Part shown: positions 1 to 8,997 of the stretch, one piece after another | Numbering within the stretch: the first letter of the stretch is position 1 | Layout: each line of letters starts with the position of its first letter | DNA from: Amycolatopsis coloradensis | GTDB taxonomy: Bacteria; Actinomycetota; Actinomycetes; Mycobacteriales; Pseudonocardiaceae | Direction: 5' to 3' | DNA: 59,338 nucleotides | Assembly (NCBI RefSeq): GCF_037997115.1 | Contig: NZ_CP150484.1 | Coordinates: forward strand, 610,389 to 669,726 | The notes under the pieces: generated by a model | What the model was told of the DNA's origin: nothing | What the model saw: the letters and a program-made list of their open reading frames with translations, nothing else | Database searches by the model: none | Position numbers and translations under genes: made by a program

Positions 1-1
1 C

Positions 2-169
2 CGATCTGGCCGATCCGGCCGCGCGCCCGCTGACTTGTGCGAGAGCCTGCCCCGGCCGAAGGCCCCGCCATCGCGGTGGCAGGACGCCCTGTCCGCGGTC
101 GTGAGGCAGCTGACCAAGCAGTGTCCTGCCGACGCCGATCGCGGACGCGGGTTCACCAACAGACACTAG
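2..169 (+). CDS. C-terminal end of an unidentified protein (partial)
   Basis: An open frame runs from the window edge to a TAG at 167-169. From about codon 11 onward nearly every third codon position is G or C, as in the real genes of this window, which favours coding. The tail contains a Trp-Gln-Asp-Ala-Leu stretch and two cysteines but no motif I recognise. It ends 9 bases before the first EspG-like gene and would be in tandem with it. The family cannot be named from 55 residues, and a chance frame in GC-rich DNA is possible. Confidence 0.4.
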   Translation, partial: RSGRSGRAPADLCESLPRPKAPPSRWQDALSAVVRQLTKQCPADADRGRGFTNRH

Positions 170-178
170 GGGCGGAAG

Positions 179-973
179 ATGGCGAACGGTGAACTGCTCA
201 CCCCGGTCGAGCTGGACTTCCTGTGGGAGGGCGCGAACGCCGGAGAGCTGCCGTACCCGCTGCGGCTCCGCTCGCACGGGGCGACCATGGACGAGCGCGG
301 CGCCCTGCGGACGCAGACGCTCCAGTCGCTGAACCAGCGTCGTCTCGCCGACGAGCGCGGACGCCCCGAGCCGCATATCGAGGACTACTTCGGTGTCCTC
401 GCGAGGCCGGACCTGAGCCTGGACTGCGTCCAGCTCAACAATCCCAACACCGAACCGCTGCTCGCGGTCGCGTCGCTGCTCGGCGGCCAAGGCCTGCTGA
501 CGGTGCAGGACCCGCGCGGTTTCCACTTCCACCCGATCGCCCCGGACGGCCTCGCGAGCGCGATCGTCTCCCTCCTGCCGCCGGGTTCGCGCGGGACGGA
601 GAAGTCGATCACCCTCCCGCTGGACGGGCTCGTCGGCGCTTCGGGCGCGGACTTCCTCCAGCGTCGTCAGCCGCAGGTCGACGGTTCGGCGACGTCCGAC
701 GAGGACCGCAAGGCCCTGTCGAGGCTCCAGGCGCAGCCGCGGCTTCGCGGTGGCCAGTTCGGCGCCAACGCGCGCAGCAAACACGGCACGCGGAGCCGGT
801 CTTCGGTGCTGAGCTGGTTCGACACACAGTCCGGCCGGTACTTCACCCAGGCCACCCGCGGTTCCGACGGCCGGGACTGGATCACCGTCGCGCCCGCGGA
901 CCCGGCGACGCTGCGGCAGCGGCTCACGGAGTTGCTGGGGAAGATCGCGGCCGAGGCCTCGCCCGCGCACTGA
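179..973 (+). CDS. ESX secretion-associated EspG-like protein (copy 1)
   Basis: A 264-residue soluble protein resembling the EspG family, the cytosolic chaperones that hold PE/PPE- or WXG-type substrates for type VII (ESX) secretion. The start LTPVELDFLWEG is followed by a PYPLRLRSHG block and by LRGGQFGANARS and LSWFDTQSGRYF near the C-terminus. All of these recur in the next gene, so the pair are paralogs. A purine-rich GGGGCGGAAG precedes the ATG. No ESX core gene (EccC, EccB, mycosin) or WXG substrate lies in the window, so the substrate is unknown. The family call rests on remembered sequence patterns of actinobacterial EspG proteins. Confidence 0.75.
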   Translation: MANGELLTPVELDFLWEGANAGELPYPLRLRSHGATMDERGALRTQTLQSLNQRRLADERGRPEPHIEDYFGVLARPDLSLDCVQLNNPNTEPLLAVASLLGGQGLLTVQDPRGFHFHPIAPDGLASAIVSLLPPGSRGTEKSITLPLDGLVGASGADFLQRRQPQVDGSATSDEDRKALSRLQAQPRLRGGQFGANARSKHGTRSRSSVLSWFDTQSGRYFTQATRGSDGRDWITVAPADPATLRQRLTELLGKIAAEASPAH

Positions 974-1292
974 GCCGAGGGTGGGCAAGGGGGCCTGCAC
1001 TGCTCTCCGATCGCCCCACCCCGTGCCGCGAAAGCCACTTTCGAGACATCAGACGTCGCGAAAGAAGCCTTCGCGACACGCGTCCCGGCTGGTACATGAA
1101 GGCTCCCTTCCCGTACCCAGGCGCAAGGAAGGGCCTTCATGTACCTCGGGAACCGGGTTCCGGAGCCGCGGCCGTGTACCGGTCGTCGATGATCGGCCGA
1201 TCCGGCCGCCGACCGTCGTACCCCTTCGCTATCGTGAACCTCTGGGCGTCCCGAGGCCCATGAAGCCGAGGTGCCGGGAGGGCACGGAGCAC
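974..1292. repeat. Intergenic region with two inverted repeats between the EspG paralogs
   Basis: This 319-base gap has no convincing gene. At 1055-1077 there is GTCGCGAA with its exact complement TTCGCGAC eight bases away from the first arm's end. At 1091-1145 a long stem pairs GGTACATGAAGG-type and CCTTCATGTACC-type arms with only a two-base bulge. The GAAGG/CCTTC core recurs at other intergenic hairpins in the window (31956, 34943, 37620, 49954). The stems could end the upstream transcript, but no T-run follows. Confidence 0.7.
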
Positions 1293-2126
1293 ATGCACCA
1301 GGAACACTTCACACCGATGGCGTTCGACTTCCTCTGGGAGTCCGCCGAGCTCGGCGACCTGCCATACCCGCTGCGCGTCCGGTCGCACGGCGCGACCGAG
1401 CTCGAGCGCCGGGCGCTGCGCCAGCGCGTCGACAACGAACTCCAGGCCCGCGGCATCCGCGACGGCAGGGGAAGGCTGGAGCGGAGGATCGAGGACTGGC
1501 TGTATCTCCTCGCCCGCGGTTCGCTGACCATCGACGCGCTGCACATCCCCGAATTCCAGGCCCCGACGATCGCCGTGCTCGGCGCCACCGACGGCCGCGA
1601 CGCGGTGATCGCGATCCAGGACCAGTCCGGGATCTGGCTGCGCGAAGCACCCGCAGACGGGCTCCCGACAGCGGTCGTCGACCTGCTGCCCCCCGGGAAG
1701 CGCGGCTCGGAGGCGTCCGTCACGCTGCCGATCGACGACGCCCGCCGCACCGAGCCGATCCGCGCGGCCATCAACCCGACGAAGCAGGCCGAGGAGCCCG
1801 AAGCGGCGAAGAGCCGCCGCAAGGACAGGTCGCGCGTCTCGCTCAGTGAACGCATCACCGCGGATCCGCGCGAGGCGTTCGGCAAGCTCACCGGCCAGCC
1901 GAGGCTGCGCGGCGGTCAGCTCGCGGCGAACAGCCGGTCCCACGTGGGCGCCAAGCAGCGGTCCCGGGTCCTCGGCTGGTTCGACACCGCCAGCGGCCGC
2001 TATCTCAGCACGTCACAGGCCGGTCCCGACGGACGCGAGTGGGTCACCGTCTCGCCCGCCGACGTCAAGACACTCCGAATGCGGCTGGGCGAAATGGCCG
2101 CCGGTGTGGCGGTCGACACACGCTAG
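1293..2126 (+). CDS. ESX secretion-associated EspG-like protein (copy 2)
   Basis: A 277-residue paralog of the gene at 179. The start FTPMAFDFLWES, the PYPLRVRSHGAT block, LRGGQLAANSRS and LGWFDTASGRYL align with copy 1. The main difference is an insert of charged Lys/Arg-rich residues around residues 165-195. ATG 1293 is chosen because it aligns with the paralog's N-terminus. An in-frame ATG at 1260 would add 11 residues. It probably acts as a second chaperone of a type VII secretion substrate. It precedes ftsH by 189 bases and is probably transcribed separately. Confidence 0.73.
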   Translation: MHQEHFTPMAFDFLWESAELGDLPYPLRVRSHGATELERRALRQRVDNELQARGIRDGRGRLERRIEDWLYLLARGSLTIDALHIPEFQAPTIAVLGATDGRDAVIAIQDQSGIWLREAPADGLPTAVVDLLPPGKRGSEASVTLPIDDARRTEPIRAAINPTKQAEEPEAAKSRRKDRSRVSLSERITADPREAFGKLTGQPRLRGGQLAANSRSHVGAKQRSRVLGWFDTASGRYLSTSQAGPDGREWVTVSPADVKTLRMRLGEMAAGVAVDTR

Positions 2127-2315
2127 GGTCCCGCTCCGGGAACCCTCGCGCGACGTCCGCCGTTTACGTCCGAGAGGCTCACCACCCTCATCCGTCCAGG
2201 CGGGCGGTATCCTGAGGGGCGGGTGTCGGAGCACCATGGGTCGTCAAGATCGTGATGGCGGGTATCACAGGAGCCGCCCAACCAGGAAGGGTCGAGGCCA
2301 CCAGGGCCGAGTCGT

Positions 2316-4733
2316 ATGAACCGGAAGAGCGTGCTCAGGAACCCAGTGCTCTGGATTCTCGCGGCGGTACTGGCGTTTCTCGCATACAACACGATCTTCG
2401 ACAGTGATCGTGGCTACACCCAGGTGCCGATCTCGATCGCGAACCAGCAGATCACCGCGAACAACGTCAAGGAAGCCTCGCAAGAGGACAAGGAGCAGCA
2501 GATCAAGCTGCTGCTGAACAAGAAGATCGAGGTCGACGGCCAGCAGGTCGACCAGATCATCGCGCAGTACCCGGCGAACGTCGCGGGCACCATCTACGGC
2601 CAGCTCATCGGCCTGAAGAGCGGTGACAACCCGGTCAAGTTCACCACCAAGGTCACCCAGCAGAACGTCCTCACCCAGATCCTGATCTTCGCCATCCCGC
2701 TGGCGCTGGTGCTGGGCCTGCTGATGTGGATGATGAACAACGCCCAGGGCGGCGGGAACCGCGTCCTCAACTTCGGCAAGTCGAAGGCCAAGCAGCTCAA
2801 CAAGGACATGCCCAAGACGACCTTCGGGGACGTCGCGGGCGCCGACGAGGCCGTCGAAGAGCTGTACGAGATCAAGGACTTCCTGCAGAACCCGGCGCGC
2901 TACCAGGCTCTCGGCGCGAAGATCCCCAAGGGCGTCCTGCTCTACGGGCCGCCCGGTACCGGTAAGACGCTGCTCGCGCGAGCCGTCGCCGGCGAGGCGG
3001 GCGTGCCGTTCTACACGATCTCCGGTTCCGACTTCGTCGAGATGTTCGTCGGTGTCGGTGCTTCCCGAGTCCGCGACCTGTTCGAGCAGGCCAAGCAGAA
3101 CGCGCCCTGCATCATCTTCGTCGACGAGATCGACGCGGTCGGCCGCCAGCGCGGCGCCGGCCTCGGCGGCGGCCACGACGAACGCGAGCAGACGCTGAAC
3201 CAGCTCCTCGTCGAGATGGACGGCTTCGACGCGCGCGGCGGCATCATCCTGATCGCCGCGACCAACCGTCCCGACATCCTCGACCCGGCGCTCCTGCGTC
3301 CCGGCCGCTTCGACCGCCAGATCCCGGTGTCCGCGCCGGATATGCGCGGCCGCAAGGCGATCCTCGAAGTGCACGCCAAGGGCAAGCCGATCGCGCAGGG
3401 CACCGACCTGAGCAGCCTCGCCAAGCGGACCGTCGGCATGTCCGGCGCGGACCTGGCGAACGTGCTCAACGAGGCCGCGCTGCTCACCGCCCGCCAGAAC
3501 GGGCACGTGATCACCGACGCCGCGCTGGAGGAGTCGGTCGACCGCGTCGTCGGCGGCCCCGCCCGCAAGAGCCGGATCATCTCCGAGAAGGAGAAGAAGA
3601 TCACGGCCTACCACGAGGGCGGGCACGCGCTCGCCGCGTGGGCGATGCCGGATATCGAACCGGTCTACAAGCTGACGATCCTGCCGCGCGGGCGCACCGG
3701 CGGTCACGCCCTGCTCGTGCCGGAGGACGACAAGGAGTTGATGACCCGTTCGGAGATGATCGGGCGCCTGGTCTTCGCGATGGGCGGCCGGACGGCGGAG
3801 GAACTCGTCTTCCACGAGCCCACCACCGGTGCCTCCTCCGACATCGAGCAGGCGACGAAGATCGCCCGCGCGATGGTCACCGAATACGGCATGAGCGCCC
3901 GGCTCGGCGCGGTCAAGTACGGCCAGGAGCAGGGCGACCCGTTCCTCGGCCGCTCGGCGGGCCGCCAGGCGGACTACTCGCTCGAGGTCGCGCACGAGAT
4001 CGACGAGGAGGTGCGCAAGCTCATCGAGACCGCGCACACCGAGGCGTGGCACGTGCTGAGCACCTACCGCGACGTGCTGGACGAGCTGGTCATCGAGCTC
4101 CTCGAAAAGGAGACGCTGACCCGCAAGGACCTCGAGCGGATCTTCGCGACCGTCGAGAAGCGCCCGCACATCACGATCTTCAACGAGTTCGGCGACCGCA
4201 AGCCGTCCGACAAGCCGCCGATCAAGACCCCCGGCGAGCTGGCGATGGAGCGCGGCGAGCCGTGGCCGCCGCCGGAGGAGAAGAAGGAGCAGCCGGTGCT
4301 GCAGCCGGCGCCGACCCCGGTCGGCACCGCGCAGGGCGGTGGCGACCTTCCCGGCGGTCCGCCGTACGCGCAGCCCGCTCCGCCGCCGGACCCGAACGCG
4401 AACCCGTACGCTCCGCCGCCGCCGGGCGCCTACCCCAACGGTGGTCGCCCCAACGGTGGGCCGAACGGCACCGGTCACTGGCCCCAGGCATATGGTGGTC
4501 AGCAGCCGGGCGGTCCGGCAGGCGGTTACCAGGGTGGGCCCGTTGGCGGTCCGCCGAACTACGGGGCTCCTCCCGGATGGACCCCGGCCACGCAGCCGGG
4601 CGGCCAGCCGAACCAGCCCTGGCGTCCCGCCGAAGACCGCCCGCGCGACGGCTGGTTCGCTGACCAGCCCGGCGGTCAGCAGGACGAAGGACAGCAACGG
4701 CGTGACGACGGACAGGACGACACCAAGCGGTAA
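2316..4733 (+). CDS. ftsH: ATP-dependent zinc metalloprotease FtsH
   Basis: Membrane-bound AAA+ protease that extracts and degrades misassembled membrane proteins and short-lived regulators. The 805-residue protein has a membrane segment at about 9-26, an extracytoplasmic domain, and a second membrane segment at about 121-141. The AAA module follows, with Walker A GPPGTGKT at 211-218, Walker B IIFVDE at 266-271 and the second-region-of-homology [10 protein letters not shown]. The zinc site HEGGH is at 433-437. A Pro/Gly/Asn-rich, probably disordered tail of about 180 residues follows, longer than in the E. coli enzyme but usual in actinobacteria. folE starts inside its last codons, so the two are translationally coupled. 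Confidence 0.97.
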   Translation: MNRKSVLRNPVLWILAAVLAFLAYNTIFDSDRGYTQVPISIANQQITANNVKEASQEDKEQQIKLLLNKKIEVDGQQVDQIIAQYPANVAGTIYGQLIGLKSGDNPVKFTTKVTQQNVLTQILIFAIPLALVLGLLMWMMNNAQGGGNRVLNFGKSKAKQLNKDMPKTTFGDVAGADEAVEELYEIKDFLQNPARYQALGAKIPKGVLLYGPPGTGKTLLARAVAGEAGVPFYTISGSDFVEMFVGVGASRVRDLFEQAKQNAPCIIFVDEIDAVGRQRGAGLGGGHDEREQTLNQLLVEMDGFDARGGIILIAATNRPDILDPALLRPGRFDRQIPVSAPDMRGRKAILEVHAKGKPIAQGTDLSSLAKRTVGMSGADLANVLNEAALLTARQNGHVITDAALEESVDRVVGGPARKSRIISEKEKKITAYHEGGHALAAWAMPDIEPVYKLTILPRGRTGGHALLVPEDDKELMTRSEMIGRLVFAMGGRTAEELVFHEPTTGASSDIEQATKIARAMVTEYGMSARLGAVKYGQEQGDPFLGRSAGRQADYSLEVAHEIDEEVRKLIETAHTEAWHVLSTYRDVLDELVIELLEKETLTRKDLERIFATVEKRPHITIFNEFGDRKPSDKPPIKTPGELAMERGEPWPPPEEKKEQPVLQPAPTPVGTAQGGGDLPGGPPYAQPAPPPDPNANPYAPPPPGAYPNGGRPNGGPNGTGHWPQAYGGQQPGGPAGGYQGGPVGGPPNYGAPPGWTPATQPGGQPNQPWRPAEDRPRDGWFADQPGGQQDEGQQRRDDGQDDTKR

Positions 4734-5316
4734 CGGCGCAAGCCCGGTCTTCGACCAGGACCGGGCCGAGAAGGCCGTACGCGAACTCCTGCTCGCCTGT
4801 GGTGAGGACCCGGACCGGGACGGTCTCTTGGAGACCCCGGCCCGGGTCGCTCGCGCTTACCGGGAAATGTTCGCCGGGCTCTACACCGAACCGGACCACG
4901 TCCTGGACCGCACGTTCGACGAGGCACACGAAGAACTCGTGCTCGTGACGGACATCCCGATGTTCAGCACCTGTGAACACCACCTCGTGCCCTTCCACGG
5001 TGTCGCCCACGTCGGCTACATCCCGAACGGCCACGGCAAGGTCACCGGCCTGTCCAAACTGGCCCGTCTCGTCGACCTCTACGCCAAGCGCCCGCAGGTC
5101 CAGGAGCGGCTCACCTCCCAGGTCGCCGACGCGCTCATGCGCAAACTCGAGCCCCGCGGCGCGATCGTCGTGGTCGAGGCCGAGCATCTCTGCATGGCCA
5201 TGCGCGGTATCCGCAAACCCGGAGCCAGGACGACGACGTCCGCCGTGCGCGGGCTGCTGCAGTCTTCGGCGTCCTCGCGGGCGGAGGCGCTGGATCTGAT
5301 CAAGGGCCGTCGATGA
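4702..5316 (+). CDS. folE: GTP cyclohydrolase I
   Basis: Converts GTP to 7,8-dihydroneopterin triphosphate, the first step of tetrahydrofolate synthesis. The 204-residue protein carries the zinc-binding STCEHH block (Cys91, His94) and the second cysteine in EAEHLCM (Cys164). [11 protein letters not shown] and [10 protein letters not shown] are family signatures. The GTG start at 4702 lies 32 bases inside the end of ftsH in another frame and gives a normal N-terminus. Its stop overlaps the ATG of folP. Together with folP, folB and folK it forms a complete pterin branch. Confidence 0.96.
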   Translation: MTTDRTTPSGNGASPVFDQDRAEKAVRELLLACGEDPDRDGLLETPARVARAYREMFAGLYTEPDHVLDRTFDEAHEELVLVTDIPMFSTCEHHLVPFHGVAHVGYIPNGHGKVTGLSKLARLVDLYAKRPQVQERLTSQVADALMRKLEPRGAIVVVEAEHLCMAMRGIRKPGARTTTSAVRGLLQSSASSRAEALDLIKGRR

Positions 5317-6155
5317 CCGCCCTGCCCCGGCCCGGCCGGTGTGCGGTGATGGGCATCCTGAACGTCACCCCGGATTCCTTTTCGGACGGTGGCCGCTACC
5401 TCGGTGTCGAGCAGGCTTTGGAACACGCGCACGAGATGTGGGCGCGCGGCGCGGATCTGATCGATGTCGGCGGGGAGTCGACGCGGCCGGGGGCGTCCCG
5501 GGTGGACGCCGAGACCGAGATTTCCCGGATCATGCCGGTGATCCGCGCGCTCGCCGCCGACGGTGTCGCGATGTCCGTGGACACCACCCGCGCCGAAGTC
5601 GCCCTCGCCGCCGTCGAGGCGGGCGCTTCCGTCATCAACGACGTCTCCGGTGGGCTGGCCGATCCGAACATGGCGAAGGTCGCCGCCGAAACCGGTGTCC
5701 CGTATGTGCTGATGCACTGGCGCGGGCACAGCAAGGACATGAACGCGCTGGCGTCCTATGAGGACGTCGTCGCGGACGTACGCGCCGAGTTGCTGTCCCG
5801 AGTGGACGAAGCGCTCGCCGCGGGCGTCGACGACGGCGCGATCGTGCTCGATCCCGGGCTCGGGTTCGCGAAGAACGCCGAACACGACTGGGCGTTGTTG
5901 AACGGCCTGGATTCCTTTCTGGCACTGGGTTTCCCGGTCCTCGTCGGCGCCTCGCGCAAACGGTTCCTCGGGCGCCTTTTGTCTGGAAAGGACGGAACGC
6001 CCGCCCCGCCGGACGGTCGCGAGAACGCGACCGCGGCCGTGTCCGCGCTCGCCGCGGCGGCCGGTGCCTGGGGAGTGCGGGTGCACGAGGTCGGCGCGAG
6101 TATCGACGCCGTGACCGTCGCGGCGGCTTGGCGGAAGGGGAGTCCCGTTGTCTGA
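5313..6155 (+). CDS. folP: Dihydropteroate synthase
   Basis: Joins 6-hydroxymethyl-7,8-dihydropterin pyrophosphate to p-aminobenzoate; this is the sulfonamide target. The 280-residue TIM-barrel protein shows [14 protein letters not shown] at about 14-27, the pterin-binding [11 protein letters not shown] loop and the late GASRKRFLG motif. ATG overlaps the folE stop (ATGA), and folB starts eight bases before its own end, so translation is coupled along the operon. The length and intact motifs indicate the functional FolP1 type rather than the FolP2 paralog. Confidence 0.96.
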   Translation: MTALPRPGRCAVMGILNVTPDSFSDGGRYLGVEQALEHAHEMWARGADLIDVGGESTRPGASRVDAETEISRIMPVIRALAADGVAMSVDTTRAEVALAAVEAGASVINDVSGGLADPNMAKVAAETGVPYVLMHWRGHSKDMNALASYEDVVADVRAELLSRVDEALAAGVDDGAIVLDPGLGFAKNAEHDWALLNGLDSFLALGFPVLVGASRKRFLGRLLSGKDGTPAPPDGRENATAAVSALAAAAGAWGVRVHEVGASIDAVTVAAAWRKGSPVV

Positions 6156-6561
6156 CCGGATCACGTTGACCGGATTGAGGGTCTTCGGCAGGCATGGGGT
6201 CTTCGACCACGAGAAGCGGGATGGGCAGGAGTTCGTCGTCGACATCGTGGTGTGGCTGGACCTCGGCCCGGCGGCCGCGTCCGACGACCTGACCAAGACG
6301 CTGCACTACGGCGAACTGGCGGAGCTCGCCGCCGGGATCGTGGCGGGAGAGCCGTACGACCTCATCGAGAGTGTCGCCGGGAAGATCGCCGGCGAGGTGC
6401 TGCGCGACGAGCGGCTGACCGCGGTCGAGGTGACGGTGCACAAGCCGTCCGCGCCGATCCCGCTGAACTTCGACGATGTCGCCGTCACGGTGTTTTCCGC
6501 GCGCGCTGACGAAAACGCGCAGACGGGGCGCGGACCGGAGCCACCCCGGCGGTCGGCATGA
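6148..6561 (+). CDS. folB: Dihydroneopterin aldolase
   Basis: Cleaves 7,8-dihydroneopterin to 6-hydroxymethyl-7,8-dihydropterin and glycolaldehyde. The 137-residue protein has RVFGRHGVFDHEK at the start and the expected catalytic or binding residues Glu22, Tyr54, Glu74 and Lys99 (in TVHKPSAPI). A TTG start at 6148 is inferred: it lies just after the purine-rich GGAAGGGGA, gives the canonical N-terminus, and overlaps the end of folP by eight bases. The last 20 residues are an Arg/Pro-rich extension beyond the usual fold. Confidence 0.94.
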   Translation: MSDRITLTGLRVFGRHGVFDHEKRDGQEFVVDIVVWLDLGPAAASDDLTKTLHYGELAELAAGIVAGEPYDLIESVAGKIAGEVLRDERLTAVEVTVHKPSAPIPLNFDDVAVTVFSARADENAQTGRGPEPPRRSA

Positions 6562-6670
6562 CCGGCGCCCCGGCAACGCGTTTTCGGGCGGCCTGGCGGC
6601 CGCGAAAGAGGGCGCGCGCGGTGAAGTCCCCGATCGTGCGCTGCGCGCACTCACAGAGACGGCGGGAGCG

Positions 6671-7162
6671 ATGAGCCGCGCGCTGCTCTCGCTCGGCTCC
6701 AACCTGGGTGACCGGCTCGCGTTCCTTCAGTCCGCCGTCGACGCGGTCCGGCCCGCGGTCGTCGCGGTGTCGTCGGTCTACGAGACCAAGGCATGGGGTG
6801 TCGAGGATCAGCCGGACTTCCTCAACGCCGTCGTCCTGGTCGACGACCCGGCGCGGGATCACTGGGACTGGCTGCGCATCGGGCAGGCCGCCGAGCAGGC
6901 GGCGGAACGCGTGCGCGAACTTCGCTGGGGTCCGCGCACGCTGGATGTCGACATAGTGACCGTGGACGAGGTTCGCTCCGACGACCCTCGGTTGCTGCTT
7001 CCCCATCCCGGCACGCCGGAGCGCGCGAGCGTGCTGATCCCCTGGCTGGAGATCGAGCCCGGCGCGGTGCTCCCCGGCCACGGTCCCGTCGCCGATCTCC
7101 TCGCCGCCCGCCCCGCTTCGGACCGCGACTCGGTCCGGCTGACCCCCTTGACCCTGGCCTGA
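6671..7162 (+). CDS. folK: 2-amino-4-hydroxy-6-hydroxymethyldihydropteridine pyrophosphokinase
   Basis: Transfers pyrophosphate from ATP to 6-hydroxymethyl-7,8-dihydropterin, making the FolP substrate. The 163-residue protein begins ALLSLGSNLGDR. It carries the HPPK signature RWGPRTLDVDI, with two metal-binding aspartates, and LPHPGTPERASVLIPW near the end. The ATG at 6671 follows GGCGGGAG. A 109-base gap separates it from folB, unlike the overlaps among the earlier fol genes, and I see no gene or clear promoter in that gap. An inverted repeat starts 12 bases after its stop. Confidence 0.95.
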   Translation: MSRALLSLGSNLGDRLAFLQSAVDAVRPAVVAVSSVYETKAWGVEDQPDFLNAVVLVDDPARDHWDWLRIGQAAEQAAERVRELRWGPRTLDVDIVTVDEVRSDDPRLLLPHPGTPERASVLIPWLEIEPGAVLPGHGPVADLLAARPASDRDSVRLTPLTLA

Positions 7163-7173
7163 CCCTCGCCTCC

Positions 7174-7238
7174 CGCGTTTCGTCCTCTGAATGCGGTAGT
7201 TGGCAGTGCGAACCACCGCGTTCAGAGGACGAAACGCG
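7174..7238. repeat. Dispersed 65-base inverted repeat, family A, copy 1
   Basis: The perfect 18-base arms CGCGTTTCGTCCTCTGAA (7174-7191) and TTCAGAGGACGAAACGCG (7221-7238) enclose a partly complementary centre with CGGTAGTT and AACCACCG. Near-copies occur at 7401-7463 and 15562-15627, and half-length forms at 37374 and 37690. It lies just after the folK stop and could fold as a cruciform or an RNA terminator stem. Confidence 0.85.
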
Positions 7239-7250
7239 CTTCGAGCGGGA

Positions 7251-7382
7251 GGGTGTGGATATAGGGACGTGAAGTGTCCCTATGTCCACACACCCCTCGC
7301 GTGCGGTCACCTGGCGGTGATGATCGGGCCTGCCGTGCGGGACCGGGTGGATTTCGGTGCGTGGGACGACCAGAAATCCACA
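7251..7382. repeat. Two further hairpins in the folK-merR convergent gap
   Basis: At 7251-7295 the arms GTGTGGATATAGGGAC and GTCCCTATGTCCACAC pair with one mismatch around a seven-base loop. At 7347-7382 GTGGATTTC pairs with GAAATCCAC. With family A copies on both sides, the whole 302-base gap between convergent folK and the MerR gene is filled with inverted repeats. No gene is seen in it. Confidence 0.65.
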
Positions 7383-7400
7383 CGGTCGCCGCCCGCCCCC

Positions 7401-7463
7401 GCATTTCGTCCTCTTCTTGCGGTAGTTCGCGGCACGAACCACCGCCAGGAGAGGACTGATCGC
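7401..7463. repeat. Family A inverted repeat, copy 2 (diverged)
   Basis: The left arm GCATTTCGTCCTCTTCTTGC and the right arm ending GAGAGGACTGATCGC pair imperfectly around GGTAGTTCG and CGAACCACC. The order of elements is the same as in the copy at 7174. The element stops one base short of the stop codon of the MerR gene on the other strand. Confidence 0.75.
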
Positions 7464-7464
7464 G

Positions 7465-8415
7465 CTACTCCAGCGCGGAGCGCAGGGCGGCGATGATCCA
7501 CTCGGCCTGCGCCATCTGCGAGGGGAACGACGGCCAGCCGTTCATCTTCCCCAGCAGCAGCCAGTACCGCTCGGCGCGCGGGTCGGAGCTGATCGCCATC
7601 CCGTCGGTCAGCCGCTTCCGCCAGGCGGGGTCGGCCGGGTCCTGGCCGTTCCGCGAAGACTGCGTGAAGATCGTCTCCGCCAGCTCCCGGCCCTCGGCCG
7701 AGTCGGGCGCGAGGCCGGCTTCGAGCGCTTCGGTCGCCTTCGCGCTCCACGCCATCCACAGCTCCTGCTGCTTCGCGCCGAAGTCCGCTCCGTCCTGCTT
7801 CCGGAGCTGCGAGTGCCACTCGCTCATCCGCCGGATGGACGCTCGGAACTCCTCGTGCTGCACGAGTTCGGCGAACTCGATCCAGGCCTCCAGCTGCTCG
7901 GGCGTCGGGTCGTCGGGCAGTTCCGGTTTCGCCGAGCGCATCCGCTCGTAGAACTCCGGATCCAGGTCCAGCCCTTCGACCATGTCCGCCCAGAACTCGT
8001 CGAGCAAACGTTTGCGGTCTTCGTCCGACATCGACGCGAGTTTGTTCATCAGTTCGACCTCCTCCAGTGGTGAGTCCCGTTTGGCCACCGCTCGCAGGAC
8101 CGCCCGGCGCAGCTTCAGCCGCCGGATCTGCTCGTCCAGGGCGGCGACGTGCTGGACCGCGAGGTCCCCGATGGTCGCTTCCCTGGTCAGCGCCCGCTCC
8201 ACGTCGGCGAGGCCGAGCCCGAGCTCCCGCAGCGTCCGGACCAGCTCGAGGCGCGCCATCGCGGTGGCGTCGTAGAGCCGGTAGCCGGAGCTGGTGCGGT
8301 CGGTCGGGGGCAGGAGCCCCTCGTCGGAGTAGAAGCGGATGGTCTTCACCGGCAGGCCGGTCCGTTTGGCCAGCTCCCCGATGGTGAAAACCGCTGCGGT
8401 GCCCATATGCTTCAT
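7465..8415 (-). CDS. MerR-family transcriptional regulator with a large C-terminal domain
   Basis: The winged-helix MerR DNA-binding domain is at the N-terminus (FTIGELAKRTGLPVKTIRFYSDEGLL, here broken by nature into the usual two helices), followed by a dimerisation coiled coil to about residue 115. The remaining 200 residues are helical and Glu/Trp-rich and may bind a ligand; I do not recognise the effector class, and there is no metal-binding cysteine pair. ATG 8415 has GGAGAG six bases upstream. ATG 8406 is an alternative, possibly leaderless, start. A perfect operator palindrome lies directly upstream, so autoregulation is likely. The gene interrupts the conserved folK-DUF3180 order, which suggests insertion. 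Confidence 0.88.
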   Translation of the reverse strand: MKHMGTAAVFTIGELAKRTGLPVKTIRFYSDEGLLPPTDRTSSGYRLYDATAMARLELVRTLRELGLGLADVERALTREATIGDLAVQHVAALDEQIRRLKLRRAVLRAVAKRDSPLEEVELMNKLASMSDEDRKRLLDEFWADMVEGLDLDPEFYERMRSAKPELPDDPTPEQLEAWIEFAELVQHEEFRASIRRMSEWHSQLRKQDGADFGAKQQELWMAWSAKATEALEAGLAPDSAEGRELAETIFTQSSRNGQDPADPAWRKRLTDGMAISSDPRAERYWLLLGKMNGWPSFPSQMAQAEWIIAALRSALE

Positions 8416-8419
8416 CGTC

Positions 8420-8442
8420 GACTCTCCAGTTGGTGGAGAGTC
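8420..8442. promoter_or_regulatory. MerR-type operator within a 19-base-spaced promoter
   Basis: GACTCTCCA and TGGAGAGTC form perfect nine-base arms around a five-base spacer. On the minus strand, TTGACT (8444-8439) and GACGAT (8419-8414) sit 19 bases apart with the palindrome exactly between them. This is the overlong spacer typical of promoters that MerR proteins twist into activity. It drives the MerR gene itself and may also affect the divergent DUF3180 gene starting at 8467. Confidence 0.75.
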
Positions 8443-8466
8443 AAGCCTGCCAGGTAGCGTTGGACC

Positions 8467-8928
8467 ATGCACTTCACCCGGCCACGTGAGCTGGCGGTGG
8501 CCGGCCTCCTGGGTCTGCTCCTGGCCTATCTGGTCTTCCAGGTCGCCTACGGATCCATCCCCGCGCTTCCGCTCTTCGCCGGAGTCACGCTGCTCGTCCT
8601 CGCGCTCTGCGAGTTCGTGCTCGCCTTCATCATCCGGTCGCGGATCAAGGAGGGCCGCGTGCTCGCCGCGATCTCCGTAGCCCGATCGGTGGCCCTCGCC
8701 AAGGCCTCTTCGCTCGCCGGATCCGCCATGACGGGCGTCTGGCTCGCGGCTTTCGCGTATCTTTTTCCGCGACGTGACGAACTCCTCGCGGCGAGCGGTG
8801 ATCTCCGCTCGGCGACGGTCGGGATCGTCAGCTCGGCGGCGCTGGTAGCTGCGGCTTTATGGCTCGAACACTGCTGCCGGACCCCCGAGGGCGGTGATCG
8901 GGACAGCGATCCCGAGCCGACCGGTTAA
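8467..8928 (+). CDS. DUF3180 family membrane protein
   Basis: A 153-residue protein with about four hydrophobic segments: roughly 9-27, 33-53, a third after about residue 70, and one near 115-137. An acidic C-terminal tail (DRDSDPEP) follows. The family is conserved beside folK in actinobacteria (Rv3605c in M. tuberculosis) and has no assigned function. The start lies 25 bases from the MerR operator, so the two promoters may overlap. The context suggests a partner of the folate/pantothenate row or of envelope biogenesis, but nothing in the sequence decides this. Confidence 0.85.
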   Translation: MHFTRPRELAVAGLLGLLLAYLVFQVAYGSIPALPLFAGVTLLVLALCEFVLAFIIRSRIKEGRVLAAISVARSVALAKASSLAGSAMTGVWLAAFAYLFPRRDELLAASGDLRSATVGIVSSAALVAAALWLEHCCRTPEGGDRDSDPEPTG

Positions 8929-8997
8929 CGCTCGGGAGCCGCCGCTCGAAGTACCGACTAGGTCTCGTTCGGATTACTAGAAGGTACGGTGTTGGGC

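Noticed and set aside
2265..4697. An 810-residue open frame antisense to ftsH
   Set aside because: It mirrors the GC-rich codons of ftsH. Its Asp/Val/Arg/Leu-rich composition is what the reverse strand of an acidic GC-rich gene gives, and it has no recognisable domain.
7163..7464. Insertion-sequence remnant between folK and merR
   Set aside because: There is no transposase fragment and no target duplication; only inverted repeats of the dispersed families are present.
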